From positions 1 to 27,168 of IMG/VR virus record IMGVR_UViG_3300025080_000001: a DNA stretch of 27,168 nucleotides; one strand, 5' to 3'. This DNA comes from a virus. A model generated the notes under the pieces. The model was not told where the DNA came from and searched no databases. It saw only the letters and a list, made by a program, of their open reading frames with translations. Each line of letters opens with the position of its first letter. Positions within the stretch are counted from its first letter, which is position 1. Made by a program: the position numbers and the translations under genes. Shown one piece after another: positions 14,415 through 22,729 of the stretch.

Positions 14415-16283
14415 TTAACTGATAGCCAGCCATATGTACACGGCCCCGTTCACGTTCACGTTGCTGGAGTCTTGGTTGACGATGAATCCGGTCGAGTTGG
14501 TGTCGATGGTGTCCAGCGTGGTCACTTCCGCCGCCGTGGTGTTCAGGCTCAAGCGTGGGTCATTGCCAGCAACAATACCTCGGGCTGTATCCCACACGAA
14601 CCAATCACCTGATAAGTCTGTACGCTTGATGAGGATGAACCTTGCACCAGTTGTAAAGCCGCAGTTGATTGTCTGGCTTGAACCGTTGCCGGTGTAAGAG
14701 CCGACTTTGCTGATTCCGGGGAGGGATGCGAAGAGGTAGGCGACGTAGTTGTGCGACGAACTGTTGTGATCTGAACCAACTGTAAATTGAGTTGCGGTAG
14801 GGCGCGTATCATTGAATGATGATGTCGCGTTAACTTCTGCAAAATCTGCATTCAATACCACAGCTTTGGTCGAGGCTAAATAGGCGCAAGCCACAGACCA
14901 GCCGCTTGAGTGGGCAAAGCTCCGGTTTTTTACAATCAAAAGCTCTGGTGTAGCCCCCAGACTGTGAGTTACAGTTTGTGGGCTGCTGTTGTTCCCCGTA
15001 TAGCAAACCACATCCATGAAGCCGGGGGCGCGGCGGAAGAAGTGGTTGATAAATGTCCAACTAGAATCATTTCCGTTTGCGCCAACGTACGATATACCGT
15101 TTTGATTTAGGGAGGACAAGTAATTTACGAAAGATGATTCTGCTGCCGTACTATTTGAAGCAAGACCTGACGCAGCACCTCTTAACCTATCTGTAAATAC
15201 CTGATGGTTTCCACCAACGCTACGCGTTTGACCAAGATGCAAATCCGGTGCAAACCCCACCCCAGTCACCGTAGCAGCAGCCCCCGTACCAGTCCTAGCA
15301 ATCGCGTTATAAACCTGCGTCCCCGTAGTAGGCGGCTTGTTGGGGCGGCGGATGGCGAGGTAGATGTAGGTGTCACCAGCAACATCTAACTGGCCGCGTG
15401 TAAAGCCTGTGGCGTTCACCCCCATGTTATCGTTGGCTTCGACGTTTGATGAGTTTGGCTGTAGGTGCGGCGCGGAAGACTGATCCCCGGACTTAGAAGC
15501 TAAAAAACCCCGCATACTGTCCACGACAATCCACGCCCCGGCACGAGTAGTATTTTTTAGTAATACATACTGTGGCTCCCAACCAAGAGTAGCTATAAGG
15601 TTACGACTACCATCACTCGTTGCACTCCCACACTGAATAACCCCATCTGCACTTGTGTCGTGTGCCCATGCGTAGATGACATACGTCCCGGTCGGTGCCG
15701 ATGCAGACAAAGTTGCAGTCGTACCAGAAACAGAAAGCCAAGCGTTCGTAGGCGTCTGCGCTACCGTGGTATTCAGCCGCAGGTTATTGCCAGCAGTCAG
15801 CGAACGATGCCAAACAATCCAGTCGCCGGTAGTGTTGGTTATCTTGGCGATAACCTTCCCGACAGTTCCGAGGCTCGACAGGTTGATGTTGGTTGCTGCG
15901 CCGTTGGTGTGGCTGACCGTGTGGACATCAAAAAACTTCGGCGCTTTGCGGAAGGTCCAGCCGACGATCTGATTTCCGCTCGCAAAGTTCAAGCCAGATG
16001 AGTAGCCATTTCCATTGAACGCGTAGCCCCCCCAAGGCGAACTAGGGGTGCCTATGGTGTTTGTCCGTAGTACGTCATTCAGCGGCCTCGCACTATCAAC
16101 TAAATAGTGGTCTTGTGCAGCACTTCTGTTTTTCTCCCAAACCAACCCCCCCTTACCCGCCAGATCAATCCCGTTGGTGATCGTCTGGGTGGAGCCGTTG
16201 CCGGTGTAGAGCCAAGTGCTGAATACGTCATCAACAAACAGCTTCTCCGCTACCATGGCTGATCGAAGTTTGTCAGCCAGCAT
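14415..16283 (-). CDS. Repeat-built tail fibre / receptor-binding protein (DUF7483-like units)
   Basis: This is a 622-residue protein made largely of related beta-rich units. Two clear ~100-residue repeats end it. Residues ~425-526 start VVCYTGNNSSPQTVTHSLGA and residues ~527-622 start VGSYTGNGSSQTINCGFTTG; each continues with LIVKNR or LIKRT and a Trp-containing strand. Earlier units begin near residues ~26 (YTGNGSTQTITNG) and ~117 (FFDVHTVSHTNG). Such units occur in phage fibre-type proteins of unknown fold. The middle is richer in Asn, Ser and Thr and its DNA is visibly more AT-rich than its neighbours, as in exchangeable host-range genes. ATG 16283 overlaps the upstream stop as TGATG after a GGGGGA binding site. 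Confidence 0.78.
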   Translation of the reverse strand: MLADKLRSAMVAEKLFVDDVFSTWLYTGNGSTQTITNGIDLAGKGGLVWEKNRSAAQDHYLVDSARPLNDVLRTNTIGTPSSPWGGYAFNGNGYSSGLNFASGNQIVGWTFRKAPKFFDVHTVSHTNGAATNINLSSLGTVGKVIAKITNTTGDWIVWHRSLTAGNNLRLNTTVAQTPTNAWLSVSGTTATLSASAPTGTYVIYAWAHDTSADGVIQCGSATSDGSRNLIATLGWEPQYVLLKNTTRAGAWIVVDSMRGFLASKSGDQSSAPHLQPNSSNVEANDNMGVNATGFTRGQLDVAGDTYIYLAIRRPNKPPTTGTQVYNAIARTGTGAAATVTGVGFAPDLHLGQTRSVGGNHQVFTDRLRGAASGLASNSTAAESSFVNYLSSLNQNGISYVGANGNDSSWTFINHFFRRAPGFMDVVCYTGNNSSPQTVTHSLGATPELLIVKNRSFAHSSGWSVACAYLASTKAVVLNADFAEVNATSSFNDTRPTATQFTVGSDHNSSSHNYVAYLFASLPGISKVGSYTGNGSSQTINCGFTTGARFILIKRTDLSGDWFVWDTARGIVAGNDPRLSLNTTAAEVTTLDTIDTNSTGFIVNQDSSNVNVNGAVYIWLAIS

Positions 16284-17818
16284 CACGCATCCCCCACTCG
16301 GGCACCGTAGATCACGTTACCCACTTCCCAAAGCTGAATCACGGTCAAGCCAGTGGTCAGCAAAGTCGGTGCATTGCCACCGTTGGTTTTCCAGACCACG
16401 CCCAGAGAAGACCAGTTGATGGTGTTCGCGGTGCCGTCGTCAATCAGCAGGGTGATCGACTGACCGTTGGCCCATGTGCCTTGGGTGGGTGTCGAAGCAC
16501 CACTGAGCGTCCATGTCTGGATGCTGCCGTTGGTGGGAGACAGTGCAGGAGTGGTGCCGGTGACGGCGAAGATTTCTTCTGTGTAGCCGTCGTTGATGGT
16601 CAGGCCAGATGCCGTGCCGCCTGTGATCGCGGGGCTGGTTAAAGTCTTGTTCGTCAGCGTCTGGGTGCCCGTTTCCGTGACGAAACTGCTGCCAATAATC
16701 GTCTGCACCTGCGCGGCTGTTAGCGGTTCTGACGGGCCGGTTCCTGCGCTGATTCTGCCAAGGATTGTTGCAGTTGGCATCGCCTGGATAGCCGTGGCGG
16801 TGGCTGCGTTGCCGGTTGTGCTTTGGTTCAACACAGGAACATCTGCTGCTACCATCGCTCGAAACACCGGCACTCCAGTGGCTCCGCTTGGCGCGGCGTA
16901 GAACTGGTTTGCGGCTTGCGGGACTTTGGTGATCGTCAGCGTCCCGGCGCCGACAACAGGAGAACCAGTTACAGTGAACTCGCCAGGCGCGGCAAGCCCT
17001 ACGCTGGTCACGGTGCCAGCATTAGCTGTAGCTCCTGATGCCACCCCGTCTAGCTTGGCCTTGTCTGCTGCGGACAAAAAACCACTGACACTAGCCGTTG
17101 CATTGGGGTGTGTTGCGCCTCCAGCGCCGAAGTGCCCGTTGATCTGCGCTTGCAGTTTGCCGAACGCGGCCAACACGCTGTCTGCTGCCGCAACTGCCGT
17201 GCCTGTCGCTGTTGAAAACCCGGTCAGCGCCGCAGCCCGAACATCTGTGGCCAGGTCGCGCCACGTCTTGTCACCGCGCCAGTATTGCGCCACGGTGCCT
17301 GCTGCAATCGTCGGCTCGCGTGTGCCTGTAGCCGCGTCCAGTTCGGCCTGTGTGGCCATGTCAACCGCAAAGCCTGGGTTGGGGTACGTGCCGCTTAAAA
17401 CCCCGCCTGCTCCGCCTGTAGGGGTTCTGGCGTTGGTCAGCCTTGCGTCTGTGTTTTGTGCGAAGTTGCCGTAGGAGCCCGCCGTTGCCCGCATTGCCAC
17501 CCGGTCACCGGCCACGTAGGATTTTGGCGTCGTCCCTTCCTGTCCGCGAAGCACGGTAATTCGGCACTCCCCAGGCACCGCGTTGTTCACGGCGGTGATA
17601 CGCAGAACTTCGTGGTCGGACTCCACTGTTCCGGCGCGCTTGAACGCCGTCACGACGTAAAAGCCGCCCCCGGTTGGGTTGAGAAGCACCGATGCAGCGC
17701 CGTCTGAGATTTGCAAAACCCCGAACCCAAGCTCAGTTGCCGGGGTGCCGGAGGTCGGCGTTGCCTGCACTGGCCCGATGAAGGTCGTCTCAAAGTTGTT
17801 GAAGAAAATCTGTGTCAT
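16283..17818 (-). CDS. Tail fibre protein
   Basis: This is a 511-residue protein. Residues 1-115 form a beta-rich head (MTQIFFNNFETTFIGPVQAT to GDRVAMRATAGSYGNF) that probably binds the virion. Short fibre motifs follow: AGGVLSGTYPNPGFAVDMAT, KTWRDLATDVRA, HPNATASVSGFLSAADKAKLDG and TQTLTNKTLTSPAITGGT. These are hallmarks of phage fibres and structural proteins across many families. The C-terminal ~100 residues form a compact beta domain ending VIQLWEVGNVIYGARVGDA. ATG 17818 is preferred to a TTG at 17824 because GAGG lies ~8 bases before it. It is coupled to the repeat-built fibre gene that follows, so the two probably form one fibre assembly. Confidence 0.85.
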   Translation of the reverse strand: MTQIFFNNFETTFIGPVQATPTSGTPATELGFGVLQISDGAASVLLNPTGGGFYVVTAFKRAGTVESDHEVLRITAVNNAVPGECRITVLRGQEGTTPKSYVAGDRVAMRATAGSYGNFAQNTDARLTNARTPTGGAGGVLSGTYPNPGFAVDMATQAELDAATGTREPTIAAGTVAQYWRGDKTWRDLATDVRAAALTGFSTATGTAVAAADSVLAAFGKLQAQINGHFGAGGATHPNATASVSGFLSAADKAKLDGVASGATANAGTVTSVGLAAPGEFTVTGSPVVGAGTLTITKVPQAANQFYAAPSGATGVPVFRAMVAADVPVLNQSTTGNAATATAIQAMPTATILGRISAGTGPSEPLTAAQVQTIIGSSFVTETGTQTLTNKTLTSPAITGGTASGLTINDGYTEEIFAVTGTTPALSPTNGSIQTWTLSGASTPTQGTWANGQSITLLIDDGTANTINWSSLGVVWKTNGGNAPTLLTTGLTVIQLWEVGNVIYGARVGDA

Positions 17819-17820
17819 CG

Positions 17821-18111
17821 TCAAACCTCACGTATTCTTACTTTTAGCTCGACCTCTTTGGCACGCCCGTCGTTGGTCGATGCCCTGATCGTGAGCTGAT
17901 ACGTCACTCCAGAAACACCGCCCTCATAGACCCACACCTTTAACGACCGTCGGTTAGGGCTTATGACCGAAGTGGCTGGAATCGGCATGATTGGCACCGA
18001 CGAAACGCTGGACTGAACAATGGTATCGCCAACGGGAAACCACTCATCGAAGTCGATGTCGTAATCTTGCACGTCACGCGGCTGCTGCCGCACGGTTCCG
18101 ATGATTGCCAT
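17821..18111 (-). CDS. Small Ig-like phage structural protein
   Basis: This 96-residue protein has an acidic N-terminal stretch (DVQDYDIDFDEWFPVGDTI) followed by alternating hydrophobic strands (LKVWVYEGGVSGVTYQLTIR, then KEVELKVRIREV). The pattern resembles the small Ig-like proteins found beside fibre and head-tail genes of many phages, where the acidic YDIDFDEWL-type lead is recurrent. It may link head or tail to fibre. The gene follows the repeat protein after 5 bases and precedes the fibre gene closely. An AAAGA purine stretch lies close before the ATG. Function is unproven. Confidence 0.65.
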   Translation of the reverse strand: MAIIGTVRQQPRDVQDYDIDFDEWFPVGDTIVQSSVSSVPIMPIPATSVISPNRRSLKVWVYEGGVSGVTYQLTIRASTNDGRAKEVELKVRIREV

Positions 18112-18116
18112 GTTCT

Positions 18117-18878
18117 TTAGTCCATCACCACGAAGGTAAAAGCGCCGGGAGCCACTTGGAACCGGCGTTCATCCGGCGCGGGTTCGTCCCACTTTGCAAC
18201 CCGCACAGCACTCCCGCCAACTGCTATCTGCGCACTCGCCGTTGTAGCACCCAGATGCCGCGCGAAAACCATGTGATGCGCGTTGATTGTCGCACGGCTT
18301 TCTGCAAAAACCGACAAGCGCCCGACTACCCGCCCTGCTACGGATGCGCCAGCAGCGGGAAACAAAACGAGCGGCACCGAGATATTGCGCCGGGGTATCA
18401 CAAACCCGCCAGCGACCGCAAAGGCCGCAGGCTCAACGCCCATCGGGGTGCGCACAAAAACGCGCCCGACAACCCCTGCATCTGCACGAGGGGTTGTTTG
18501 GATTCGCTCGCGGCGAAACACCCTGGCAGTCGCCTGTACGCCCGCCTGGCCGCTTACGTGGATATGATCTCGCGTGAAGCCGACTGCAATGCTAATTGCT
18601 GTTTTCGCCTCCGCCTGGACTGGCGCACGGCGCAGCACAACCCCGAGAGCACCCGTTACTTCCGCCTGCGCCGCACGTTCCAGTCGTTGGCGTGAATGCA
18701 CCCGGCCAACTAAGCCGCCTACCGTTGCCGTTGGCTCGATGTGGACAACCAGATGGCCAAAGACTCGCGGGCTCGGAATGATATGAGCCAGCAGCGTACC
18801 ATCAATGCGAACGCGAACAACGGGGTCAGAAACCGCCCCGTTGATGGCAAAGCCGTTGATCGCGCCGCCGTTGAGCAT
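18117..18878 (-). CDS. Hypothetical beta-repeat structural protein
   Basis: This 253-residue protein is not recognised. It starts MLNGGAINGFAINGAVSD and is built of imperfect units of about 19-24 residues, for example GRVFVRTPMGVEPAAFAVAG and RVFRRERIQTTPRADAGVV. Each has a short strand with an Arg pair, a polar turn and an Ala-rich strand. At least six units run from ~residue 50 to ~220. The last 30 residues (DEPAPDERRFQVAPGAFTFV) look like a separate beta cap similar to those on phage fibre-associated proteins. Basic residues alternate with Val and Ala, and no membrane helix is present. Its start overlaps the upstream stop as TAATG. A role in fibre or head decoration is inferred from position. 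Confidence 0.6.
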   Translation of the reverse strand: MLNGGAINGFAINGAVSDPVVRVRIDGTLLAHIIPSPRVFGHLVVHIEPTATVGGLVGRVHSRQRLERAAQAEVTGALGVVLRRAPVQAEAKTAISIAVGFTRDHIHVSGQAGVQATARVFRRERIQTTPRADAGVVGRVFVRTPMGVEPAAFAVAGGFVIPRRNISVPLVLFPAAGASVAGRVVGRLSVFAESRATINAHHMVFARHLGATTASAQIAVGGSAVRVAKWDEPAPDERRFQVAPGAFTFVVMD

Positions 18879-19294
18879 TACAGCAGCGTCAGGTTGAAGT
18901 CGCCAGAGGTGGTAGCAGAATCAATGACGTACACGTCGTTCACCTGCAACGTCCGGGCGTTCGGCAACGGCGCGCTGTAAAGGAGCGTGGTGGTTGGGTC
19001 TGTAGGGGTTGCACCCTCCACGATACCAATATGCGTCACGGTGACGGGTGCGCCAGTCACCGGCGGGAATGGGACGCGCACCGAGTTGAACGTCACGCCA
19101 TTCGCCGGGGCGTTGAACGCGCCCGCCGGTTGGCGCGCATACCACGGCGCAGCCACTTCTGTGCCCGCAGTAAAGGCGTCGGTCGGGTTGGCCGTGAACA
19201 GCGCAAAGTAGGCCGTTCGCAACGGCGGGAACGGCTGGCCGCGCAGTGTTGCGTTGATGACTGCGTTAGCCAACGAGGTTGAAAAACCGGACAT
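18878..19294 (-). CDS. Small phage structural protein (widespread fibre-adjacent family)
   Basis: This is a 138-residue protein. It shows the recurring phage pattern: N-terminal LANAVINATLRGQPF, then TAYFALFTANPTDAF, GTEVAAPWYARQPAGAFNAP, VTHIGIVEGA and a closing strand pair. Proteins of this pattern are common in phages of proteobacteria, usually near fibre or head-tail genes, and their exact place in the virion is not settled. AAGGAG lies ~7 bases before the ATG at 19294. The gene follows the adaptor-type gene after 12 bases and is coupled to the repeat protein. The length is normal for the family. Confidence 0.65.
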   Translation of the reverse strand: MSGFSTSLANAVINATLRGQPFPPLRTAYFALFTANPTDAFTAGTEVAAPWYARQPAGAFNAPANGVTFNSVRVPFPPVTGAPVTVTHIGIVEGATPTDPTTTLLYSAPLPNARTLQVNDVYVIDSATTSGDFNLTLL

Positions 19295-19306
19295 GACACA
19301 CTCCTT

Positions 19307-19957
19307 TTAAGATGTTGGCGCGACTGCCGCGCTCGATTGAACTTCGGTTGCAAGCAGGGCTTTAGCCCGCTGCAAGTACGCCGCTGAAAGCGCGGCGTTG
19401 CCGCCGTACTCGGCGTCTTTGGCGTAGGCGTAGTGCAGGATCAGCCACAACAAGACGGGAGCCCACTGCGGGCGGAAGCTGGTACCCCCCACGACAGTTT
19501 CGTGCCTCCGCCCGTCCCCCGTTGGGGGCGCTACATCTTCAGGTGGGGTAGCGTACTCCATTTCCACTACCGCCCCTTCAAGCGCGGGGGGGAACACGCG
19601 AAAATGCCTAGGCGTGCGCGGGTCGTACATAAAATGCCGAACTACCCTCGACCCCGCGCGGCTGCGCCAGTTTCCCGCCGAAGCGTCTAGCAACACTGGG
19701 TCAACTTTAGTAATGGGCTCGCCGCTGGCGTTGGCCGCAACATCAATCAAAACTGCCCCCGGCGGCAAATTCTGCAACACCCCCGGAGCTAGCGGGAACG
19801 GCGCTACCGCCGAAGATGTGTCCGGGCGGGCGGCGTGGACTTCGCGTTGGGCCAGGTTCAAAAATTGCACTAGCTCAGAGGCGGGCCAGCGGGTTCCGTC
19901 TGGGTCTTGCAGCATCGTCTGCGCATCGCGGACTATGGACTGAGCAGCTTGGTTCAT
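19307..19957 (-). CDS. Head-tail adaptor / tail-tube-type protein (DUF6682-like)
   Basis: This is a 216-residue protein. The N-terminal ~50 residues (VRDAQTMLQDPDGTRWPASE followed by LVQFLNLAQREVHAARPDTS) match the DUF6682-like pattern seen next to portal-capsid modules of podoviruses. A beta-rich core follows (VLIDVAANASGEPITKVDPV, YDPRTPRHFRVFPPALEG, VEMEYATPPED), and then a C-terminal helical pair (LLWLILHYAYAKDAEYGGN). The layout is like tail tubular protein A or other adaptor rings. The ATG overlaps the preceding stop as ATGA (19954-19957). It probably docks below the portal. Confidence 0.75.
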   Translation of the reverse strand: MNQAAQSIVRDAQTMLQDPDGTRWPASELVQFLNLAQREVHAARPDTSSAVAPFPLAPGVLQNLPPGAVLIDVAANASGEPITKVDPVLLDASAGNWRSRAGSRVVRHFMYDPRTPRHFRVFPPALEGAVVEMEYATPPEDVAPPTGDGRRHETVVGGTSFRPQWAPVLLWLILHYAYAKDAEYGGNAALSAAYLQRAKALLATEVQSSAAVAPTS

Positions 19958-20580
19958 GCAAAGGGCCTCCCCACGACTTGCAGGCTGGGGCGAACCCTCC
20001 CGATGCCCCCTTCAATGCGCGCCCGGCTTGCGGCTCGTAACGCCGTTGCCGTGTACGCCATAGCCCCGTGCGGGTCGCTAAACGGCTGCCCTGGAATAGC
20101 CATCGCTCTAGCGGTCGCCCCCGCAAGAACGGCGTCGACCCACAAATCGAACAAGTCGGGGTGCAGCGCAGTCGCGTTGCGCGCGGGTTGCAACGCAACA
20201 TTAACTGCCACAGGGTACACTTTGTCCGGGGGCGGATGCAGTCGTATCTGGAAGCCGTCATCACCCCACACAGCGGAGTACGCCAGCGGGGCTCCTGATG
20301 GCCGCCCCAGCGACTCAAAGTTATCCGCCGCCCTAGGAGACGCCCGGCGGCCCCCCACAACGACATCCAGCACCCGCGCAACTTGCTGCTGCGCTGGGGC
20401 CTCTAGGGAGTACACCGCCTCTCCCGGCACCGTGTTAAACGGCTCCAGCTCTAACCGCACGGACTGCGTACTCTCACAGAACGCGATAGCCGCGTCTAGA
20501 ATAACCTGCGCCGCCAGCGGCGCCGGGCACCCCGGCAAGTAGGGCAGCATCCTCGGAAAGAAGTCGCTGATGGGTTTCAT
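19954..20580 (-). CDS. Head-tail adaptor-type protein
   Basis: This is a 208-residue protein. The N-terminal helix (LAAQVILDAAIAFCESTQSV) and the beta core (FNTVPGEAVYSLEAPAQQQV, then VLDVVVGG) are typical of podovirus adaptor proteins found just after the capsid gene. The C-terminal half has a helical region (LFDLWVDAVLAGATARAMAI) that would fit a ring protein. It is coupled by ATGA to the next adaptor. Its ATG sits ~12 bases after the T-tract of the capsid terminator and has no clear ribosome binding site, so expression should be well below that of the capsid gene. Confidence 0.7.
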   Translation of the reverse strand: MKPISDFFPRMLPYLPGCPAPLAAQVILDAAIAFCESTQSVRLELEPFNTVPGEAVYSLEAPAQQQVARVLDVVVGGRRASPRAADNFESLGRPSGAPLAYSAVWGDDGFQIRLHPPPDKVYPVAVNVALQPARNATALHPDLFDLWVDAVLAGATARAMAIPGQPFSDPHGAMAYTATALRAASRARIEGGIGRVRPSLQVVGRPFA

Positions 20581-20591
20581 GTGGTTGATGT

Positions 20592-20618
20592 AAAAAGACC
20601 CGACACAGAGGCCGGGTC
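20592..20618 (-). terminator. Intrinsic terminator after the major capsid gene
   Basis: On the minus strand, GACCCGGC pairs with GTCGGGTC (one G-U pair) around CTCTGT, followed by TTTTT. The stem lies at 20597-20618. It probably lowers expression of downstream tail genes relative to the capsid protein. Confidence 0.88.
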
Positions 20619-20645
20619 ATTCTAACACTACTGCCGCGCACCAGA

Positions 20646-21650
20646 TCAGTTAACGATCATCAGTGCCAAGCCGCGAGGGTTCACCGCACGGTAGCCGTAC
20701 ACGTTCAGACTGCGGATGAAGTCCCCGAAGTCGTTTTGGTTACGCACGGTTTCCATCTTGGTGATCTGCGACGCGAAAGTGATTGCGCTCTTGTGCCCTG
20801 CGATGATCGCCCGGCGGCGCTGCACCGCCCCAGTCGAGACAATGCTGTTGGCAGTGCCGTCACCAGACACCCATGGCGTAGCCGTACCCGCCGCGCCGCG
20901 AGGGAGTTGATTGGTTACGTACACCGTGAAGCGGTCGATGAGGCCAATCCGCCCGTTACGCACCGGGCTGGTGGAGTCGCCGGTCGAGAAGGCCCGAGCC
21001 AAGTCACTCTGGAACAGCAGCGCCCGCGTAGCGGGGTCAACCAGCAGGTAACGGTCGCTGTCCGGGACGTTTTGCTCGTCGAGGATGGACGCCAGCTCCA
21101 AGACCTTCTGCATCACGTTGGCCGGGGTCAAGGTGATCGGCGCAGCGTCCGTCCCCATCGCGTAGGCAGTGGAGGTGACGCCCGCAGTCGGGCCTCGGTT
21201 GGCGGCGTGGGCCAGGTTGAACGTGCCGTAGAGCACGTCCGAGTCGATGGCGATGCGCATCTGCTCGGCGGCGTCCGTCGAAAACACGTCGATCAGGTTG
21301 GGCTTGGACTGGTAGTCCAAAACGTCGTTGATCTGGAAAGCAAAGTACTTGCCCTTGTCGATCAGCAGCTCCTGCATGTCCGGCGTCGGCACCTGGTAGG
21401 CCAGCGGCATACCAGCGGCGTAGTTGGCGATCTGAATGGTCGGGGCGGTGTTGATGAACACCTTGTCGCCCATAGACGACACCTCGCCCTGCCAGTCGGT
21501 GTTGGCGATTTCGCCGTACACAGACGCAGCGTAGAATTTGGCGTTCAGTTTGGCCGACCAGATGGACGGGATGAACCGCCCCGAGTAGGCGTTGGTGGTT
21601 GCGCCGTTGTTGGCGGCAAACGCACCGGAGACGGGAAAGACTGCGCTCAT
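20646..21650 (-). CDS. Major capsid protein
   Basis: This is a 334-residue protein, in the usual HK97-fold capsid size range. It starts MSAVFPVSGAFAANNGATTN. Recognisable stretches include RFIPSIWSAKLNAKFYAASV, YGEIANTDWQGEVSSMGDKV, FINTAPTIQIANYAAG and LLIDKGKYFAFQINDVLDYQ, a pattern typical of podovirus capsid subunits. Later come DRYLLVDPATRALLFQSDLA, VYVTNQLPRG and a closing YGYRAVNPRGLALMIV strand. AGGAG lies ~8 bases before the ATG. The gene sits between the scaffold gene and a strong terminator, the expected place for the most abundant virion protein. Confidence 0.93.
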   Translation of the reverse strand: MSAVFPVSGAFAANNGATTNAYSGRFIPSIWSAKLNAKFYAASVYGEIANTDWQGEVSSMGDKVFINTAPTIQIANYAAGMPLAYQVPTPDMQELLIDKGKYFAFQINDVLDYQSKPNLIDVFSTDAAEQMRIAIDSDVLYGTFNLAHAANRGPTAGVTSTAYAMGTDAAPITLTPANVMQKVLELASILDEQNVPDSDRYLLVDPATRALLFQSDLARAFSTGDSTSPVRNGRIGLIDRFTVYVTNQLPRGAAGTATPWVSGDGTANSIVSTGAVQRRRAIIAGHKSAITFASQITKMETVRNQNDFGDFIRSLNVYGYRAVNPRGLALMIVN

Positions 21651-21684
21651 GAAAAGCTCCTGGAAATTTTAGGCCGCCGGGGTA

Positions 21685-22656
21685 TCACTGGATACGACCT
21701 TCGGCAAGGGCCTCGTTAATCATCTGCTCCGCACGCTGCATTTCCGCGTCCCGGCCACGGTACTTGCCGGTAGCAACTTCGTGGTAGAAGTTCCGTACCT
21801 GCTGCTGCGTAATCGTGGGTTTATCCACGGACACCGGGGGGGCGGAAGCGCTGCCTTTGGGGCTCACTTGTTTCGCCAAGGGGTCGGCTTTCGGCGGGGT
21901 TTGTTTTGGAAGGGTGTCTTTGAACGCTTTGAACACGCTGACGACTCGGCTGACATCCATCGCGCTATGCGCGGCAGAGAGCGCGGCCTGCCGAGGTTGC
22001 CCATACACCGGGTCAACTTCACCAAGCCAAGCCAAGAAGCGGGTATCAGTGTTGACCTGCTCCCAGTCTGGGACGAGAGCAGCCAGCTTGCTGAAGAACA
22101 CTTCCTCGGCGGTCGTCGATACGGTCTGTGCGGTGCCCTTGAGCGCACTTTCCAAATTGGCAATGCGTTTCTCAAGGCTCGACACCGTTGCGTCCATGTG
22201 CTTTGCAATCACAGAGAACGCGCCCTGTGCTTGCCGCTGCACCATTTCCACCAAATCCTGCCCGAAGGACTCAACATCCTTGGAGTTTGCCGCTGGCGGC
22301 TGCGCAGTTTCCTGTGGCCGAGGCTGCTGGGCCAGTTTCTCCATGCGCTCGATGGCGTCTTGGAGTCTGCTTTGAAGCTCTTTGTTCTGCTGCTGCAATT
22401 TGGGCACTTCGGCGTGGAAGATGCCTTGCAGCGTGCGGAACTTGTGCTCCCAGTTGGCGTCTTGGGACGCGGCGTTGCTCGTATGGGCCGGGGACTGCGC
22501 AGTTTCCTGCGGCGGCTGAACTTGCGTACCCGCTCCAGCGGAAAGATCAGTAGCAGCAGGCTCCTGTGGCAGTGAGGCTCCTTGCTGGTTGGCCTCCGCT
22601 AGAAGCGCGTCTGCGGCTTCCACTTGACGCTGAACGGATTGGGGCAAATTTGCCAT
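21685..22656 (-). CDS. Capsid scaffolding protein
   Basis: This is a 323-residue, highly charged, Gln/Glu/Ala-rich protein. Residues 1-65 are disordered-looking. A coiled coil spans ~70-115 (FHAEVPKLQQQNKELQSRLQ and onward) and another ~140-190 (MDATVSSLEKRIANLESALK). A helical region containing FFSKLAALVPDWEQVNTDTR follows, and the end is a short basic helix bundle (KYRGRDAEMQRAEQMINEAL) that may touch the capsid protein. This composition and the place directly before the major capsid gene are typical of scaffolds, which guide prohead assembly and then leave. AGGAG lies ~8 bases before the ATG. Confidence 0.87.
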   Translation of the reverse strand: MANLPQSVQRQVEAADALLAEANQQGASLPQEPAATDLSAGAGTQVQPPQETAQSPAHTSNAASQDANWEHKFRTLQGIFHAEVPKLQQQNKELQSRLQDAIERMEKLAQQPRPQETAQPPAANSKDVESFGQDLVEMVQRQAQGAFSVIAKHMDATVSSLEKRIANLESALKGTAQTVSTTAEEVFFSKLAALVPDWEQVNTDTRFLAWLGEVDPVYGQPRQAALSAAHSAMDVSRVVSVFKAFKDTLPKQTPPKADPLAKQVSPKGSASAPPVSVDKPTITQQQVRNFYHEVATGKYRGRDAEMQRAEQMINEALAEGRIQ

Positions 22657-22670
22657 GACTGTGCTCCTGT

Positions 22671-22684
22671 ACGGCTATTGCCGT
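22671..22684. other. Short hairpin near the scaffold ribosome binding site
   Basis: ACGGC and GCCGT pair around a 4-base loop just upstream of the AGGAG site of the scaffold gene. It could tune translation, but a 5-bp stem is weak evidence. Confidence 0.3.
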
Positions 22685-22702
22685 TTCTCAGGTTGATAGG
22701 AT

Positions 22703-22725
22703 GCTACCATATTTTTTATGGTAGC
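22703..22725. other. Perfect 9-bp inverted repeat between the small gene and the scaffold gene
   Basis: GCTACCATA and TATGGTAGC form a perfect stem around five T (plus strand). The stop of the 70-residue gene lies just outside it. There is no T-run after the stem in the direction of late transcription, so it is not a standard intrinsic terminator; an operator or an RNA-processing or stability hairpin is possible. Confidence 0.6.
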
Positions 22726-22729
22726 GCAA

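Noticed and set aside
14415-17818. Diversity-generating retroelement target in the fibre genes
   Set aside because: No reverse transcriptase, template repeat or adenine-substituted copy was seen in the window.
20736-21719. A long plus-strand frame opposite the major capsid gene
   Set aside because: It is rich in Arg, Gly and His with no motif. The capsid protein on the minus strand explains the region.
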